This document shows, in pieces, positions 37,501-64,000 of a stretch of DNA of 64,000 nucleotides. Source of the stretch: Ianthella basta (lineage: Eukaryota > Porifera > Demospongiae > Verongiida > Ianthellidae). The position numbers were made by a program, and so were the translations under genes. Under the pieces are notes generated by a model. It was not told the origin of the DNA. It saw nothing but the letters and a program-made list of their open reading frames with translations, and did not search any database. Position 1 is the stretch's first letter. Every line of letters begins with the position of its first letter. The stretch covers positions 3,357,701-3,421,700 of the forward strand of contig OZ025886.1 of the NCBI GenBank assembly GCA_964019415.1. The letters are read 5' to 3'.

Positions 37501-39893
37501 ACTAATGGTCTACCATCTGATGCAATCACACAGTGAGCATTTGAGCAAACAGGGTTTGCAGCTGATGCTCAATTTGTACTTATGTCTACTATTACCCTCT
37601 TCACGGCCACAGTTGAAGTCCATCGCATGGCCCTAAACCCTTGCCAACTTCACTGCATTACCAATGATTCCTCAATACTGGCAAATGTTGCTCCGGTAAA
37701 GGATGGAACACACTGCTGGAGTGACAAGAATGATGTATGCATCAAAGGAGAGTGTGTTCCAGTTGGCTGTGACTTGCAGCTCAACTCTGGAGTAGTTTTG
37801 GACCAATGTGGAGTTTGTGGAGGGAATGGGTCATCGTGCATCAGTGTATCTAGAGTCATTTTAACTGGAAACGACATTGGTAATGTTCTCATGTCTACAC
37901 ATGCATACCCTTAACCATAGACCTACTGTATGTCATAGTCTACTGTGTTATGTACATTCATAGAGGTTGTTACTTTACTGGCATTGCAGGTATGAGGCAT
38001 GTTATCACTTTCCCCATCCAAGCAACGCATGCAGTCCTTGTGCTGCAAGACTTGAGCTCTGTTTTAATACTCAAAGAGGTGGTATCTGAAACATCCTGGC
38101 TACTTGGTGCTGAATCTAGTTTTACAATAGGCGGCGTGAAGTGGACTTGGAAGCATTCTGGGACAAGAAGGAGTCTCATTGCTCCTGGACCAATTGCACA
38201 CAGTGTGATTGTGATGGTTCGTATAATTATACTTGCTGACCACTCATTGCTGCATTGGCTAGAGATGCAGCATACGTAAATGTATGATGTTCACTCCCAT
38301 TTGCTTGCATGTCCTGTGTAGATCTATTCCTTGACAGTGAATGTTAAAGTACAGTACTCCTTTGTACTCCCATTGGGCGTCCCAGGCATACATCAGTGGC
38401 AGGAAACTGGTTAGCAACAGGCAACACACTCTGCCATGGTTAGGCATACACAGTTTGAGTCTTGCAAATCAGACAGTACCAAGGGGTATATATGATGTAA
38501 TAACTTGGGAACATATCTATATGTAGCTCAAATGACTAGCAATGCATATGTACAGTACCTACAATATACTTCATTGCAAGCTTTCTACCACAGCAGACAA
38601 AGGTGAAATGGTATGTATGGACCTTTCCAATGGGACTCTCCAGTCAGAGAAGATGTGCAGCTCCAAGAAACTGCTTAGCTCAATAAGCTTTGCAGCTAGC
38701 AATGCCAGACAGGGAGAATTGGACAGCTACAGGTACAGTACAAGTGGCAAAGTAGAAGGATTTGTTGAGTGTAAGCACCAAAAATATGCATACGTACATG
38801 TATCAATACACCAGCTCTGTTCAATCCTTAGTTGGTGGAAGTCAGAGTGGTCCCAATGCTTGGGGGTCTGTGGCCAAGGGCAGCAAGTCAGAGCCGTCTT
38901 CTGCCAAGGAAGGGACTCATACATCATCAATGACACCTACTGTTCAGCACCTATGCCTAATCGAACCAGACACTGTTCTGTTACCAATGAGTGCCTCTAC
39001 TCATGGAAGACTGATAAGTGGAGCAATGTGGGTTTTCAACAATAAGATGACACTGGGACCATGAATGGCAATTTACATTTCCATGGTCATTCTTATACAG
39101 TGTAGCACAACATGTGGAAGTGGCAATCAGACAAGGAATGTCTACTGCGTGACCCTTTATGGCCAGAAGGTGAATAGTGCATTCTGTGTGTCTAGTCTGA
39201 AACCAGTGGAAAGTACCAAGTGCTTTAACACCAACAGTTGTGGGCAGTGGAAAACAAGTGAATGGGCTGAGGTATGTGCATCAGTCTGCAGCATAAAGGT
39301 GTTCATGAATAGTGTCATTTTCCATCCCTTGGGGTCATTGTACACAAATTATGCAGTGTCAGGTAACATATTGTGGCACTGGTAAACAGACTAGGGATGT
39401 GTCCTGTGTCAGTAAGAGCACACCAGAAAGTGCCCACACTACACACCACTGCTTGCAGCAGGAGAGACCACAGGTTGAAAGACTCTGCAGTGTGCCTTGT
39501 GACAGAAGTGAGTGCATGTGTAGCATTCCTAACTTTACGTATGTACATTTGAGACAACCTTACAAATATACATAGGCATATACTGTACCAGTTAGACCAC
39601 ATGATAATGTGATGTGATTAGGGGAGTATCACTACTACATGATCATTTTGTGTGGTCTGTGAAATTGCAAGTTATGTATTACTTAAATTTGGTTACCATG
39701 GCAATGGCATATATTATACTGAATTTTTCTATGCATGCTGTTTCTTCTGCTGCATACAGCAACACCTAGTGAGAGCCCCTGTGTAGACAGTCTATCTCCA
39801 GAGTATTGCCGTCTGGTAGTACAGCATCACTGCAGCAATCAGGAATTTGCCATAAAGTGTTGTAAATCTTGCTTGGGACAGCAGCAGCCGTAG
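31527..39893 (+). CDS. ADAMTS-family secreted metalloprotease with PLAC domain, about 1001 aa
   Basis: A secreted zinc protease acting on extracellular matrix. Exons: 31527-31611, 31715-31983, 32219-32300, 32500-32657, 33145-33228, 33541-33638, 33720-33769, 33925-34030, 34139-34273, 34458-34584, 34881-35140, 35643-35785, 37613-37879, 37990-38216, 38322-38409, 38594-38768, 38832-39027, 39101-39271, 39357-39507, 39760-39893. Domains: signal peptide, prodomain (DCLVSGELQGKHAGWAALSIC), furin-type site RNRR, catalytic domain with zinc site HEIGHSLGLTHDG and Met-turn FVMSP, disintegrin-like domain, TSR1 (WSKWSDWSTCSCSCGTG), cysteine-rich region with DQCGVCGGNGSSC, spacer, three clear C-terminal TSRs, and PLAC (CVDSLSPEYCRLVVQHHC). 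The junctions at 38409/38594 and 38768/38832 are tentative: the repeat there lacks its WxxW and CSxTCG core. One GC donor follows 34584. Confidence 0.92.
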
Positions 39894-40172
39894 TGCTATT
39901 CCTGAAGTCGTTGCAGTCGTGATGCAGATTTGTGCCTTTTACATAACTCACAATCTGACTATATCTAAAACAACATTAACATTAACTTGAGATAGAGTAC
40001 AGTATTAATATCAGACTTTGCGATCACACATGTACATTATTTTTGGCATTTTATTTACTATATATATTTATAGTACATAATACTTTTACTAGCACATGAA
40101 TTGATTCTTTACTTGGTGACACAGAAATATAAAAAAAGTGATGCTGCAACAGAATACAAGAATCAATCAACC
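39894..40172. other. Convergent 3' ends of ADAMTS and PI3K regulatory gene A
   Basis: Only about 280 bp separate the two stop codons, so the 3' untranslated regions probably abut or overlap. A/T-rich; nothing else recognised. Confidence 0.6.
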
Positions 40173-54810
<14,638 letters not shown>

Positions 54811-56398
54811 TGCATATTGCTGAAAAGTGGAAGTCTCGTGACATTGCGTAATATGGTGGTATAGAGTGTGGCCATGTGGTTACAGCGGGTTTATGCAACC
54901 TTGAAACAGGTTCCCCACCATGGAGTCGTTACCTAGGATACGGACTGGTACTGTACACACCTAGTATATGTCACCCTGTTCGTATCCTAGGTAACGACTA
55001 CCCAGGTATGGAAACTGTTGCAAGGTTGCATAAATCCGCTGTATATAGAGTATCTAGCTATGGTGGAGCATGTTATACAGATTTGGCTGCGTCATGGTTG
55101 GGCTTTTGCAGTGGCTTTTTGCCTCTTACCCAGACTGTCTGCGAATAAAACTAGAGTGCACATAGTGCACATAGCTACCCCACGCCATAAAGTGCGCTTT
55201 TCGCAGAGTACCTAAGCTTGCTAAACTAGAGGATCTAATCGGCGAATCTGATTGGTTAGGACAAGATCCATCAACTCAGGCAATGTTGCCCTTTTGCAGA
55301 TAGTCTGGCTTGCTGAACTGTCCCACGAAGCCCCCCCCCTCCACGCCTGTAGGCACTTGAGACTGTCTAGCAAGCCATAGAGCAATCTGTTGCAGGGGAA
55401 GCGGTCACGCACACTGGTAGTGTCATCGCATATGGATGACTTGCATACGCGCGATCATGGCAGCCATGCACAGATAGACTGGACTCGACGAGGCCCTATC
55501 AGAGCATAGAATACGGGTTAGTAACAATGGGGAGTACCCTACAGTTAACCGCCTCCTTGTGTCTGGTCATGCCCCTTGTCCGAGACTATGCGCTTCCCAC
55601 ACCGTGTCCTAGTCTGGCTTCCCGGTCACGATTACTCGATAAACTGCATTGGTTTATCTGACTTGCCCCCCGCTCCCATGGTCTAGTAGAAGTACTGGGT
55701 CGAACAAAATCCTACCCAGCGCCCCTTTGCTTCGTGTCTGGGAAATCTGCTCTACCCGAAAGTGTAAAGCGTCAGAGGTGCCGTATGTGAGCGTGTTGTA
55801 TGGCCCTTCATACTGAGTGTTGTCTGCGGCCGGGAGTAAAGGAGAGCATTACCATTTAGTAACACAGTGCCATCTCCCTCTGCCTATATAACTGGTATTA
55901 ATATTGCTGTCTACGTATTGTGTATATATGATATGTCGTTGTGTAAATTTGACTTTGTAGCTGGACACTACAACATACCTGTCTATGCCACATTCTCCCT
56001 TAAGATTGCCATTCGCATGTTGCAACATGATACCGTCATGCCTACCTATGTGGCTGTACACATGACAGCACAGCCACTAGCCTGTGTGCCTTGTGACTGC
56101 ACTGACTAGTGCTCCAGTGCATGTGGTATGTGGCGTATTAGCCGTGTTTGTGACTGTGTGTGTGACATGTTACATCATAGACTATCTGAATGTTTATGTA
56201 TAGGAGTGTTGCAATGCATCTTGTGCGTAGTCTTGTAACCCATGGCTAACTCTATCCACTAGCTGCCATTTTTATTCACTCTTATTAAAATGGCAGCCAG
56301 CGGACAGGTCACTTTCTTGTGCTGTGTGTTTTGTGTTACAGTGGTTCCATTATCTCTGCCTTTGTACAGGTGTAGCACACCTCAGTAAGCTTTGAGAA
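54811..56398. promoter_or_regulatory. Shared upstream region of the two divergent PI3K regulatory genes
   Basis: About 1.6 kb between the two presumed start codons, locally CpG-richer than its surroundings. It contains a hairpin repeat (54886-55043). A TTGTACAG acceptor-like site at about 56363-56370 suggests that the ATG-bearing exon of gene B follows a non-coding first exon somewhere here. No SH3 or RhoGAP exon for either gene was found. Confidence 0.4.
54886..55043. repeat. Hairpin repeat near gene A 5' end
   Basis: The left arm CAGCGGGTTTATGCAACCTTG...GTCGTTACCTAGGATACG pairs with a right arm CGTATCCTAGGTAACGAC...CAAGGTTGCATAAATCCGCTG. Arms are about 65 bp, the loop about 27 bp. Confidence 0.85.
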
Positions 56399-59300
56399 AT
56401 GGCAGGTATGTGTGCATTACTGTCTAATGTGTTGTGTCCAGATTCTCTTATGTACTCTTGGTTTTGTGCATCTTATCTACTGTGGTGAGTGTAGCAAATG
56501 GATCAGCAACAGTCGGCAGCCAATCTTGTAAACTAGATGTGCAGTGTGTGCATATTATGTGCTGAAGTGTGCAGTGTGCTGGGTGAGTGGACATGTGTTT
56601 GACTATTACAGGACAAGCAAACAATGCTAAGCCAGATTCACAGCTTAGTTTTAGATGATTCAGGGCATTTCAACTCAAGGGTCTTTGTGAGCTGTGATTT
56701 AGAATGAGAGTTGTGTGTGGGATAAAGATGACATGTCACGAGATGATTTAACCTATGGAGTGAAATCATCTCAATGTCATGTGTTTGAGTGACTGTTAAT
56801 CTCCAATGAGATTACTATTGTAACGTTTGTTACTATGTCACACCACAATGTACTTCATCTGTCCTAGGTACTCCACCATCCTTGCCACCCCGGAGGTTCA
56901 GTGCAGATGCCATCCCTTTAAATATAACAAGAGCTTCCAGTAAGCAGACATGTGTAAGACTCTATCAATCTATCCTGCTATGCTACGTATCTGGCATATT
57001 TTATGTATCCCTTTCCTGCAGTGCCTCGTGTCTTAGCCCCCCTTCCTGATAGTTTGGAACGAGAGGCTCCACCACCACTCCCTCCAAGAGGTGTGCATGA
57101 AAAGCCTCATTGCTCTATACTTGTCTAAATGATTACTGCAGTGGTTCTCTCTTCCTCCCAACCGTTAGTCACTTCTCGTCCTGCTAGTATGCACGCTGGA
57201 AGGCCTCCGTCTTTTGTTGGTGCCAGTGATCACTGCATGTATGTGGAGACGCAGTCCCCGCACAATGGACCTCATCCAGGGAATCCTTTACCATCTCCTA
57301 AGATTGCTCAGGGCTTTAACTTCAGCTCCCAGCAGAGGTTGGATGAAGTGGATTGGTACTGGAGGAATATCAGCAAGTGCGACTCCTTATACATTTGTGA
57401 ATATTGTGTAGCTACATACCTGCTGAAGTGCTGTTGCATGTGTGGTCACAGCAGATGTGCATATGTCATTACTGCAGGGAAGAGGTGGTTGACATTATGC
57501 GTAGTCTCCCTGATGGTTCTTTCCTAGTGAGAGACTCTGCTAGGGTGCCTGGAGAGTACACTCTCACTCTCAGGTTAGTACTGTCACTTGAACTCCGTAG
57601 GTGAGTAACAAATGAACTGCCAATGTACTAATGTCTCTCATACGCATAGAATTGGGGGTGTAAATCGTTTGATTCGAATCATCCATCGAGACGGCCTTTA
57701 TGGTTTTGCGGATCCACTGGAGTTTACCTCTGTGGTGGACCTGGTAAACTACCACATGTCCCACAATCTGAAGAACTACAGCAGCAAGTTGGACACTGTC
57801 CTCAGACACCCTGTGTCAAGAGAGGAGCTCAAGGTGTGCCATGTAGGGTTAAAGTGTTAGCTTGCTGGTTGTGAAATGTGTAGGGGGTGTGCTGTCTGTG
57901 TAGGATGAAGAGGGCCCAATGGATGGTGATGCAGATGCAGTGGTGAAGATGCTGATGGAGACAGAATCTCACTACAAGGAATTAACGCTCCAGTTTGAAC
58001 AGCATTATGAGAGGTGGACAGGTTTAATTCAGGTTGGCATGCCACTGTGTAACTGCTATTATCCATCTCCTATTAGTTGCTTTACATATGATCATATGTT
58101 GTACATACTTACTTGTGTCTGCTTTAGGAGATCACAGCTTACAGAGAAAGAATGTCTGCTGAGAAGGAGATAGTTAAAATGATAACAGACCAGTCAGATG
58201 TTCAATTATCTGTTGGTGGACAGGTTATTGACAGTGACATATCAGCGTGAGTGTGAAAAGGGTAACTGGGAAGCGCAGTTTTGAAGTTGCTGCTAGCTGT
58301 TTCCTTGTTAGCTTTACCTGCACTTTCAGTGAATAAATCTCTTGTATAGGTGCTAATGCACATTGGGATAGTGTACAGAACATGTCACCTTGCATGCTTT
58401 GCTACAGTCCTACTGTATAGTGTACAGAACATGTCACCTTGTATGCCTTGCTACAGTCCTACTGTATAGTGTACAGGGCATGTCACCTTGTATGCCTTGC
58501 TACAGTCCTACTGTATAGTACATGGTCTGTAGCTAGGTGTGTAGCCAGAGCTGGCTACATATGTAATTACATACCACTGAATGTTTGCTATAGAACTGCA
58601 AGACGCAATCATGTGCAAAGTACTGTGTCACATTTGGTCAGGTGTAGTGTTAGTCTAGGTGCACTGGATCCCTCTTTGTATCTGGGCACTAACAGCACAG
58701 GAGGAAAGAGGGTCTAAGAAAGTTTGCTAATTGATTTACCTGAGATGACGTATGTGACAAATGTTACTAAATCGAGTCAATTAGATTTATAGGTTGCAGC
58801 CGTTATTTCCAAATGCTGTGTTCTGTATGCTATACAGCCAAAGGAGCAAGTATCATTGTTCAATAATCAATCATAACCTCCATGCTAGGGCATGATCCCT
58901 TGAAGCCTGTTCTGCCCAAGGCAGTACAAGGTTTCTTCGAAGACAACACGTTTCATAATTGTACCTGCAAGTTGCAAAAGGTCATACAACTGCGTAGCAC
59001 CAACTGCATGCACAGCTTTCAATGGGAGAGGTTGAAGAAAGCAGCTGCACCAGTTCCACTTGTACACACCTTTTTCGGTTGGTTGTCCACATTGGGCACC
59101 AGGTACTGGAGTTGAATCATGATATTATACATAAACATAAGCAGTATTGTTGTATAAAATCTCTAGCTCGCAATCTATGTCAACACTAGATTTTGCAATT
59201 ATACTGTAACTATGTGTATGAATCTGTATAATATTGTGCAAGTACTTACCAGATATTGGTGCGTGGCGTGGACAAGCGATTCAAAAAGGTCTGTACCAAT

Positions 59301-62300
59301 GTTTTGCTGACTGTTCACATTGAAATATCAATGATTTACCATTAGCAGCTAATTGACATGTCATGCGTGAAGTAATGTCTAGTAAATCTCTTAGCACGCT
59401 TTCCTAGACCCTCTGAGTGATGACTTCACTCAGCTTACTGAGGTACATATTGGCTGTCTCTTTGAAGAAGGCCAGTGTGGTCAGCGGGGCTCTGAGCCGC
59501 TGACAGGTGTGGACTGTGTGGATAAAGTTTAGGATCATTGGGCTTTGTGGCCCATGATACAGTCAGTGAAACTGTTGTTATGTACATGTTGCTGAAGTAA
59601 AGTCTTGTGTATAGACTCCATGAGGTCCTAGTTCATGGAGCAGCTCTAAAGGGAGGATTTGGATCAGCAACTGGGATGTTTCAGATGTCACAGCAGAGTT
59701 GTTATGATGGAACTAGGTTCAAATGATCTATTGCTGGCGCCCACTAATAGGAAATTGGAATTTAAACTGACCATACTGTCGTATCTTACCCAATTATGCA
59801 GGTGATTGATGGCATTACCAGAAAATAGTCCATGTTAGGTTGCTTGGCCCATGGATGTGAATTGGGAAATCGAACTGGGTAATGAAACTCGCTGTAGCCA
59901 ATGGCATTGCCAATTTGATTGGTTAGTTTAATTTCCCATTGTATGCCCCCTGGATCAACCAGCCTGAAGTCAAAGAAATCCAACTGTACAATTGGTAAAC
60001 TACATAGAAACCACAGCTTCCTGCCTAGGTAATTTATACAAAGGTGGGACCACTAGACTGTAAACTGTGCAGACTCTAGTGGAAGGTGGAGAGAAGATGA
60101 TTGGGGCTGCTATTTAAGCCGTTAAGACAGAGTTTGCTGCAGCAGCATAACTTTAGGCTGAAGGCATCATACATGGTATGGACAGTGCGTGTACATATCT
60201 GTTACCACAGCAGCTTTGTTCAGAGGTTCAGGTTGTCAATGTCAGCCCACATGCCGTAGCTACGGCAGCAGATTGAAATTGTGTTAGACTGTTGCGCTGT
60301 ATGGCTTAGCATAGGGGATGGGTGGGGATCATGCTGCACTTCACCTGAAATTCAGTAATAGACTTCCATTCACTGGTAGTTGAAGAGAAAGCTAGTCTGA
60401 TGTTGCCTAGACCCACTTCCAGCCATTTTATATTGCGTAAGGGGCAGCAAGTTTCTGCTGCTGCCATCATACAAAATGGAGGCTGGAAGTGGTCGGGCTT
60501 GAGATTAACCACAATCATGTGTTTGCTTGTATGATGCTGTACTAAATATGAGCCACGATACACCTACACACGTACCTAAAGGCTAGGGTTAGCCCTTAGG
60601 GTTAGGACTAGGGTTAGGCCATAGCACCCAATCTGGCTGATCCGGCCATGGCCAGACCAGCCGGACTGGGGGGGTGCCATGGCCCTGACCTTTGTCACCT
60701 TCATGTTATCTTGAAATGCTGTCTATTGCCTTATGGCACTGGGTACAACTCACGGTGCAGTGTTTGTGGATATACGTTGTTTGTGTTGTGTTGATTGCTG
60801 TAGGTGGAAGGATAATGTAGAGCGTGTCAAGCGCCGAGCACAAGGTCACAAGGAGGCTGTGACAATGATGGAGAGAGACCTTAGCAGGCTAGAGAGAGAC
60901 TCCAGAGACATTGACATGCGGATGCAAGCACTGAAGCCACAGATTATGAAATTGACTGAGGCCAGGAACTACTACAACAGGTGAGTTGAATCCACTGTTA
61001 TATTATTTCCCTGTTATTTGACTGTGCAGCCCACCACCTGTGTACTTGCGCCATCAGTATCTCATTGTCTTCATGTGTGGTTGCTTTAGACTGTTGGAGC
61101 GTTATGGCTACACTGCTGACCAGATATCCCAGATGTTGAGATGGAAGACAGAGGCTATGTCACCGTATGAAGATCCCCATGAGATCTATGCATTGCTACA
61201 CTCGGAGCACAGCAAGTGAGTGATTTACATCCACTTATATATTCTGTGCACATGGCCAATTCTTCTACCCATACGTAATTGTTACTGTTTATACGTATGT
61301 ATACACGAGTAACTTGTGTGTTAATGGTATTGTGGTCACTGCACTAGGACTGAGTGCTCACGGCAGTAATTGCAAATACCTCTTTGTGCCTGTGGTCACA
61401 TAATGGTCCCTAAACAGAATTGGATGTACCCATTGTATATACTATCCTTAATATATTTAATTTTTTCCAATCTGTGCGTTTATGTGTGGCATTAAAAACG
61501 AGCATTTGATTGGACGACACAATGATGTCACTGGAAATATGGTTGCTCTGGCAGTGTGCATGCACCTCGCAGCCAGCCGTCTCTTAGACGCTCAGCGCTC
61601 CTCAGTTTGGGTCTCCCAGGCACGACGCGCACTTGCACAGAAGTTTACTGTTATTATCTGGTGTGAGGGAGCTGTTCTGGCTATCAGTACGTAGGTATTT
61701 TTGTTTCACTATTTGGGTGCTTTTAATAGCTGTCAGTGTTCTGGGCTGCTGAAAGCCCTCTCTCTATCGCTAAGTAAGCTATTGCGCAGAAAGCTTGCTT
61801 GGCTTAGGCACTGCTTTATTGGCTAAGGAAAGACGTGACCACACAATACTTTTAACATAGTGTAGGTGTAGCTAAATGTATATGTGCATGCAACTGCATG
61901 ACAGTGGCCAAAGTCAGTGCAAACAAGATCAGCACTATACCCAGGCAGTCTCACCCAACTGCAATCCCCCAAATGGTGATGGATGGCCTGCGTTGTTCAC
62001 TCAACGACGCGACGCGGAGCAAGCAAGGTAGAAGGCCGTGCTTGTTCGTACATGTGAAGCCTGTCCTAGGTGAAGGACTCTAGCAATGAGTCCCTTGCAG
62101 TCTCATGCTCATGGCCACGTATGTAGGTATACATGGCAAGTAGAGGGTACAAGAGTATGCCACTGGACAGAAAGCTTGTTCTGTTAGATTCATGGGCTTT
62201 GAATTAATGTCTTACTTCTGCCCCCGTATCTAGGGAGCAGTATGACAGGCTTCTTCAGACTTGGAAGCAACCTTCCCGTCAGTCGTACCCGCCAACATTA

Positions 62301-62725
62301 ACACGCCTGCCAAGGAGGTCCATGGATGAGTCATTGATGGAGGAGGCCTTTGTGAGCTGGTCTTGTTTAGTAATTCCTGCTGTGGCCAGGTGTTGATAAT
62401 GTGCATGACACATTCATTCACCACAGTTCACGTACTAGCAGAGGTGTATGCAGGCATGTGGGTGGGTGTGCTTGTAAGTAGGTGATATGCTATTGCAAGT
62501 ATGGATTTGTATATTTATTGTGTCGGTTGCAGAATCAAGTGGATTCCAGTGGGCTCCCTCACCTGGACCAGGGAACCTGGCTGAGCACCTCCATTTCGTA
62601 AGTCTATAATATACATCTCTGGGCAATGCATGCGCTGTTGCACACTCCTTGGTACAGTGATGTGTAAAGGTGCAGGGTGGGGTGGTTCTGCACTGTGCAC
62701 TGATTTGTGTACGTATCCTGCATGC

Positions 62726-62756
<31 letters not shown>

Positions 62757-63244
62757 TGTGTGCTTGTCATGTGTGCATGTCTGTGATTGTCAGAAATAAC
62801 TGTATGCTGTTCTAACTGCTGAAGGAGGCAGCAGTCTCGTTCCCTACTCTCCACAAAGCCAAATGGAACTTTCCTGGTCCGTCCTAAGGAGCCCCCTGAT
62901 TGGGTGGATAAGGAAAAGTGCATTATGCACACGCACACCATTGACGTGATGTGAGTGACACAAATGATGGCACACATCTGCCACATTGGACCAATTGCTG
63001 CTCATAATGGCATTTATCCTATAGCATTATGTGGTTGAGTGCCATGTGTGTGCACACTCACTGCAGGGATGCCAACAAGTTCAAACGGATTGCCATACTT
63101 CAAGGAGCGAATAAAGGCTATGGATTTGCTGAACCATTTGAATTCAAGACCTTGGTGGACTTGATATGCTATTATGCTCGTAGTTCGCTCAAGAAGCACA
63201 ACCCTGATTTGGAAACAACACTGGAACGGCCGGCATTCCTGTAA
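56399..63244 (+). CDS. PI3-kinase class IA regulatory subunit B (p55-like, SH3- and BH-less), 557 aa
   Basis: Paralogue of gene A, transcribed away from it. Exons: 56399-56405, 56868-56939, 57022-57090, 57169-57376, 57478-57573, 57650-57833, 57904-58032, 58128-58246, 60804-60980, 61090-61215, 62234-62351, 62533-62597, 62825-62950, 63067-63244; all phases agree and the total divides by three. The N-terminus is proline-rich with two class II SH3 ligand-type motifs, PPSLPPRR and PPPLPPRG. Then come [10 protein letters not shown], nSH2 ([33 protein letters not shown]), iSH2 coiled coil (about residues 240-390, including [16 protein letters not shown]), and cSH2 ([32 protein letters not shown]). 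Both FLVR arginines are intact. The start follows from the seven-base first coding exon ATGGCAG, which joins exactly to GTACTCC. No SH3 or RhoGAP domain precedes it. Confidence 0.93.
58371..58518. repeat. Tandem repeat, about three copies of a 49-bp unit
   Basis: GTGTACAGAACATGTCACC...CTACAGTCCTACTGTATA repeated from 58371, 58420 and 58469 with few changes; in the large intron of gene B. Confidence 0.9.
58519..60803. other. Rest of the large gene B intron
   Basis: It contains a hairpin-like repeat at about 59850-59965 (related to 12176-12318) and a degenerate TTAGGG/CTAGGG-rich stretch at 60585-60620. No coding exon was recognised between 58246 and 60804, and the exon phases across the gap agree. 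Confidence 0.5.
62728..62764. repeat. (TG)n microsatellite
   Basis: About 12 uninterrupted TG units, followed by a TG-rich imperfect tail, in a gene B intron. Confidence 0.9.
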
Positions 63245-63370
63245 TTTAGCTAAATAACCGATTTCCATTTTCATCCCATTTACCATCGTTATTTCCTTAT
63301 TTCCCACCCGGTTTGCATAATTTATGTGTTCAGGTCATGAATATTGATATTTCTACACAAGGTACAATGC

Positions 63371-63388
63371 GACGCCATTTTATTGGGC
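63371..63388 (+). promoter_or_regulatory. Possible core-promoter element, YY1-like
   Basis: GACGCCATTTTATTGGGC is almost the same 18-mer as at 9205 upstream of the integrin gene. It lies about 50 bp before the ATG at 63440. Confidence 0.4.
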
Positions 63389-63439
63389 AATAAGTTGACG
63401 CGATCGAGGAGGAAGAGGAAGGCGCAGTGATAAGGCGAT

Positions 63440-64000
63440 ATGTCTGGTAATTTGCATTTAGTAGCACGCATGCTGTGCATCCTACTCCTGCTGGGCTCTC
63501 GACGGAAATCAGTGGCAAAGGTTTCCTCACAACCAAACTTTGCCTGCTGTTTTCCATTTCACAGTCAGACAAGCGGATTTCGTTTTGTAACCACGTTTTG
63601 TCCCCTTTCTCCTGCTAGCCTGTTCCCCCATCTGCCATGCAGGCCCTCCCCCTCCTGTTCCCGCCCGCAGACAGAGCGTTGATCGGCCCACAGTGCCCGT
63701 TAGACACCCAGGTGGGGACTAGGGGTATACCGTGTGATTTGATAGCAACGGGTGTGGCGGCTTGACATGAGGGATGTACTGCGTGCATGTCAAGTGTAGT
63801 GTTGTACCGGTGTGTGCGTACTAGTATGTGGCAGGATTACGTGGCTATTGACTGCCATCTGGCTGTGTGGTGTAGGCCCTGATGTCCACTGAGTACAGAG
63901 TCCTGGGTGCTGTACTTGGCAAAACCATTGTATGTGTTCAGCGGCAGGGAAATGTAATCACAGGCACCTGTGTTCCACGTTCATTACCACCTTCTTCTAC
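63440..64000 (+). CDS. Possible 5' end of a further gene, truncated by window edge
   Basis: The ATG at 63440 reads MSGNLHLVARMLCILLLLGS, signal-peptide-like. Alternatively the first exon is only ATGTCTG before a GTAATT donor. A second coding-like stretch starts after a GTGTAG acceptor at about 63875 and reads ALMSTEYRVLGAVLGKTIVC on to the window end. The connection between the two and the identity are unknown. Confidence 0.3.

Overview
The window is nuclear DNA of an animal, very probably an early-branching one; a sponge is my inference, from the gene set and general look rather than from any species marker. The genes are intron-dense, with mostly GT-AG introns of about 50 bp to 5 kb. They encode metazoan-specific proteins: an integrin beta chain, an ADAMTS protease with a PLAC domain, and two class IA PI3-kinase regulatory subunits. 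All multi-exon models below were built by eye from splice sites, reading phase and family motifs. No operons, rRNA, tRNA or CRISPR arrays were seen.

Layout: (1) 877-7422 (+), the last six exons of cystathionine gamma-lyase, with two retroelement fragments in its last intron. (2) 9443-21157 (+), a complete 20-exon integrin beta gene of about 825 aa, carrying a LINE fragment and hairpin repeats in its introns. (3) 22825-25308 (-), an unidentified, partly resolved spliced gene, head-to-head with (4) NDUFA11 (25374-30037, +). (5) NUDC (30361-31332, +), intronless. (6) 31527-39893 (+), a complete 20-exon ADAMTS-type metalloprotease of about 1001 aa. (7) 40173-54810 (-), a short PI3K regulatory subunit (nSH2-iSH2-cSH2). 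(8) 56399-63244 (+), a divergently transcribed paralogue of the same type. (9) A possible first exon of another + strand gene at the right edge.

The two PI3K regulatory genes share intron positions and phases through nSH2 and iSH2, so they arose by local duplication followed by inversion. Both lack the SH3 and RhoGAP (BH) domains of vertebrate p85 and resemble p55/p50 forms. They may form signalling dimers with a p110 catalytic subunit outside the window. The integrin beta chain is an adhesion receptor that can feed PI3K signalling, but the neighbourhood alone does not show that the genes are co-regulated.

Mobile DNA is abundant inside introns: RT-bearing LINE fragments, a Ty3/gypsy gag-protease relic, and a Penelope-like element with a GIY-YIG domain. 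The last is arranged as an inverted pair with a target-site duplication and hammerhead-ribozyme-like ends. A small palindrome has the same design. There are also fold-back repeats, a TIR element and long CA/TG microsatellites, two of which bracket one exon in complementary orientation.
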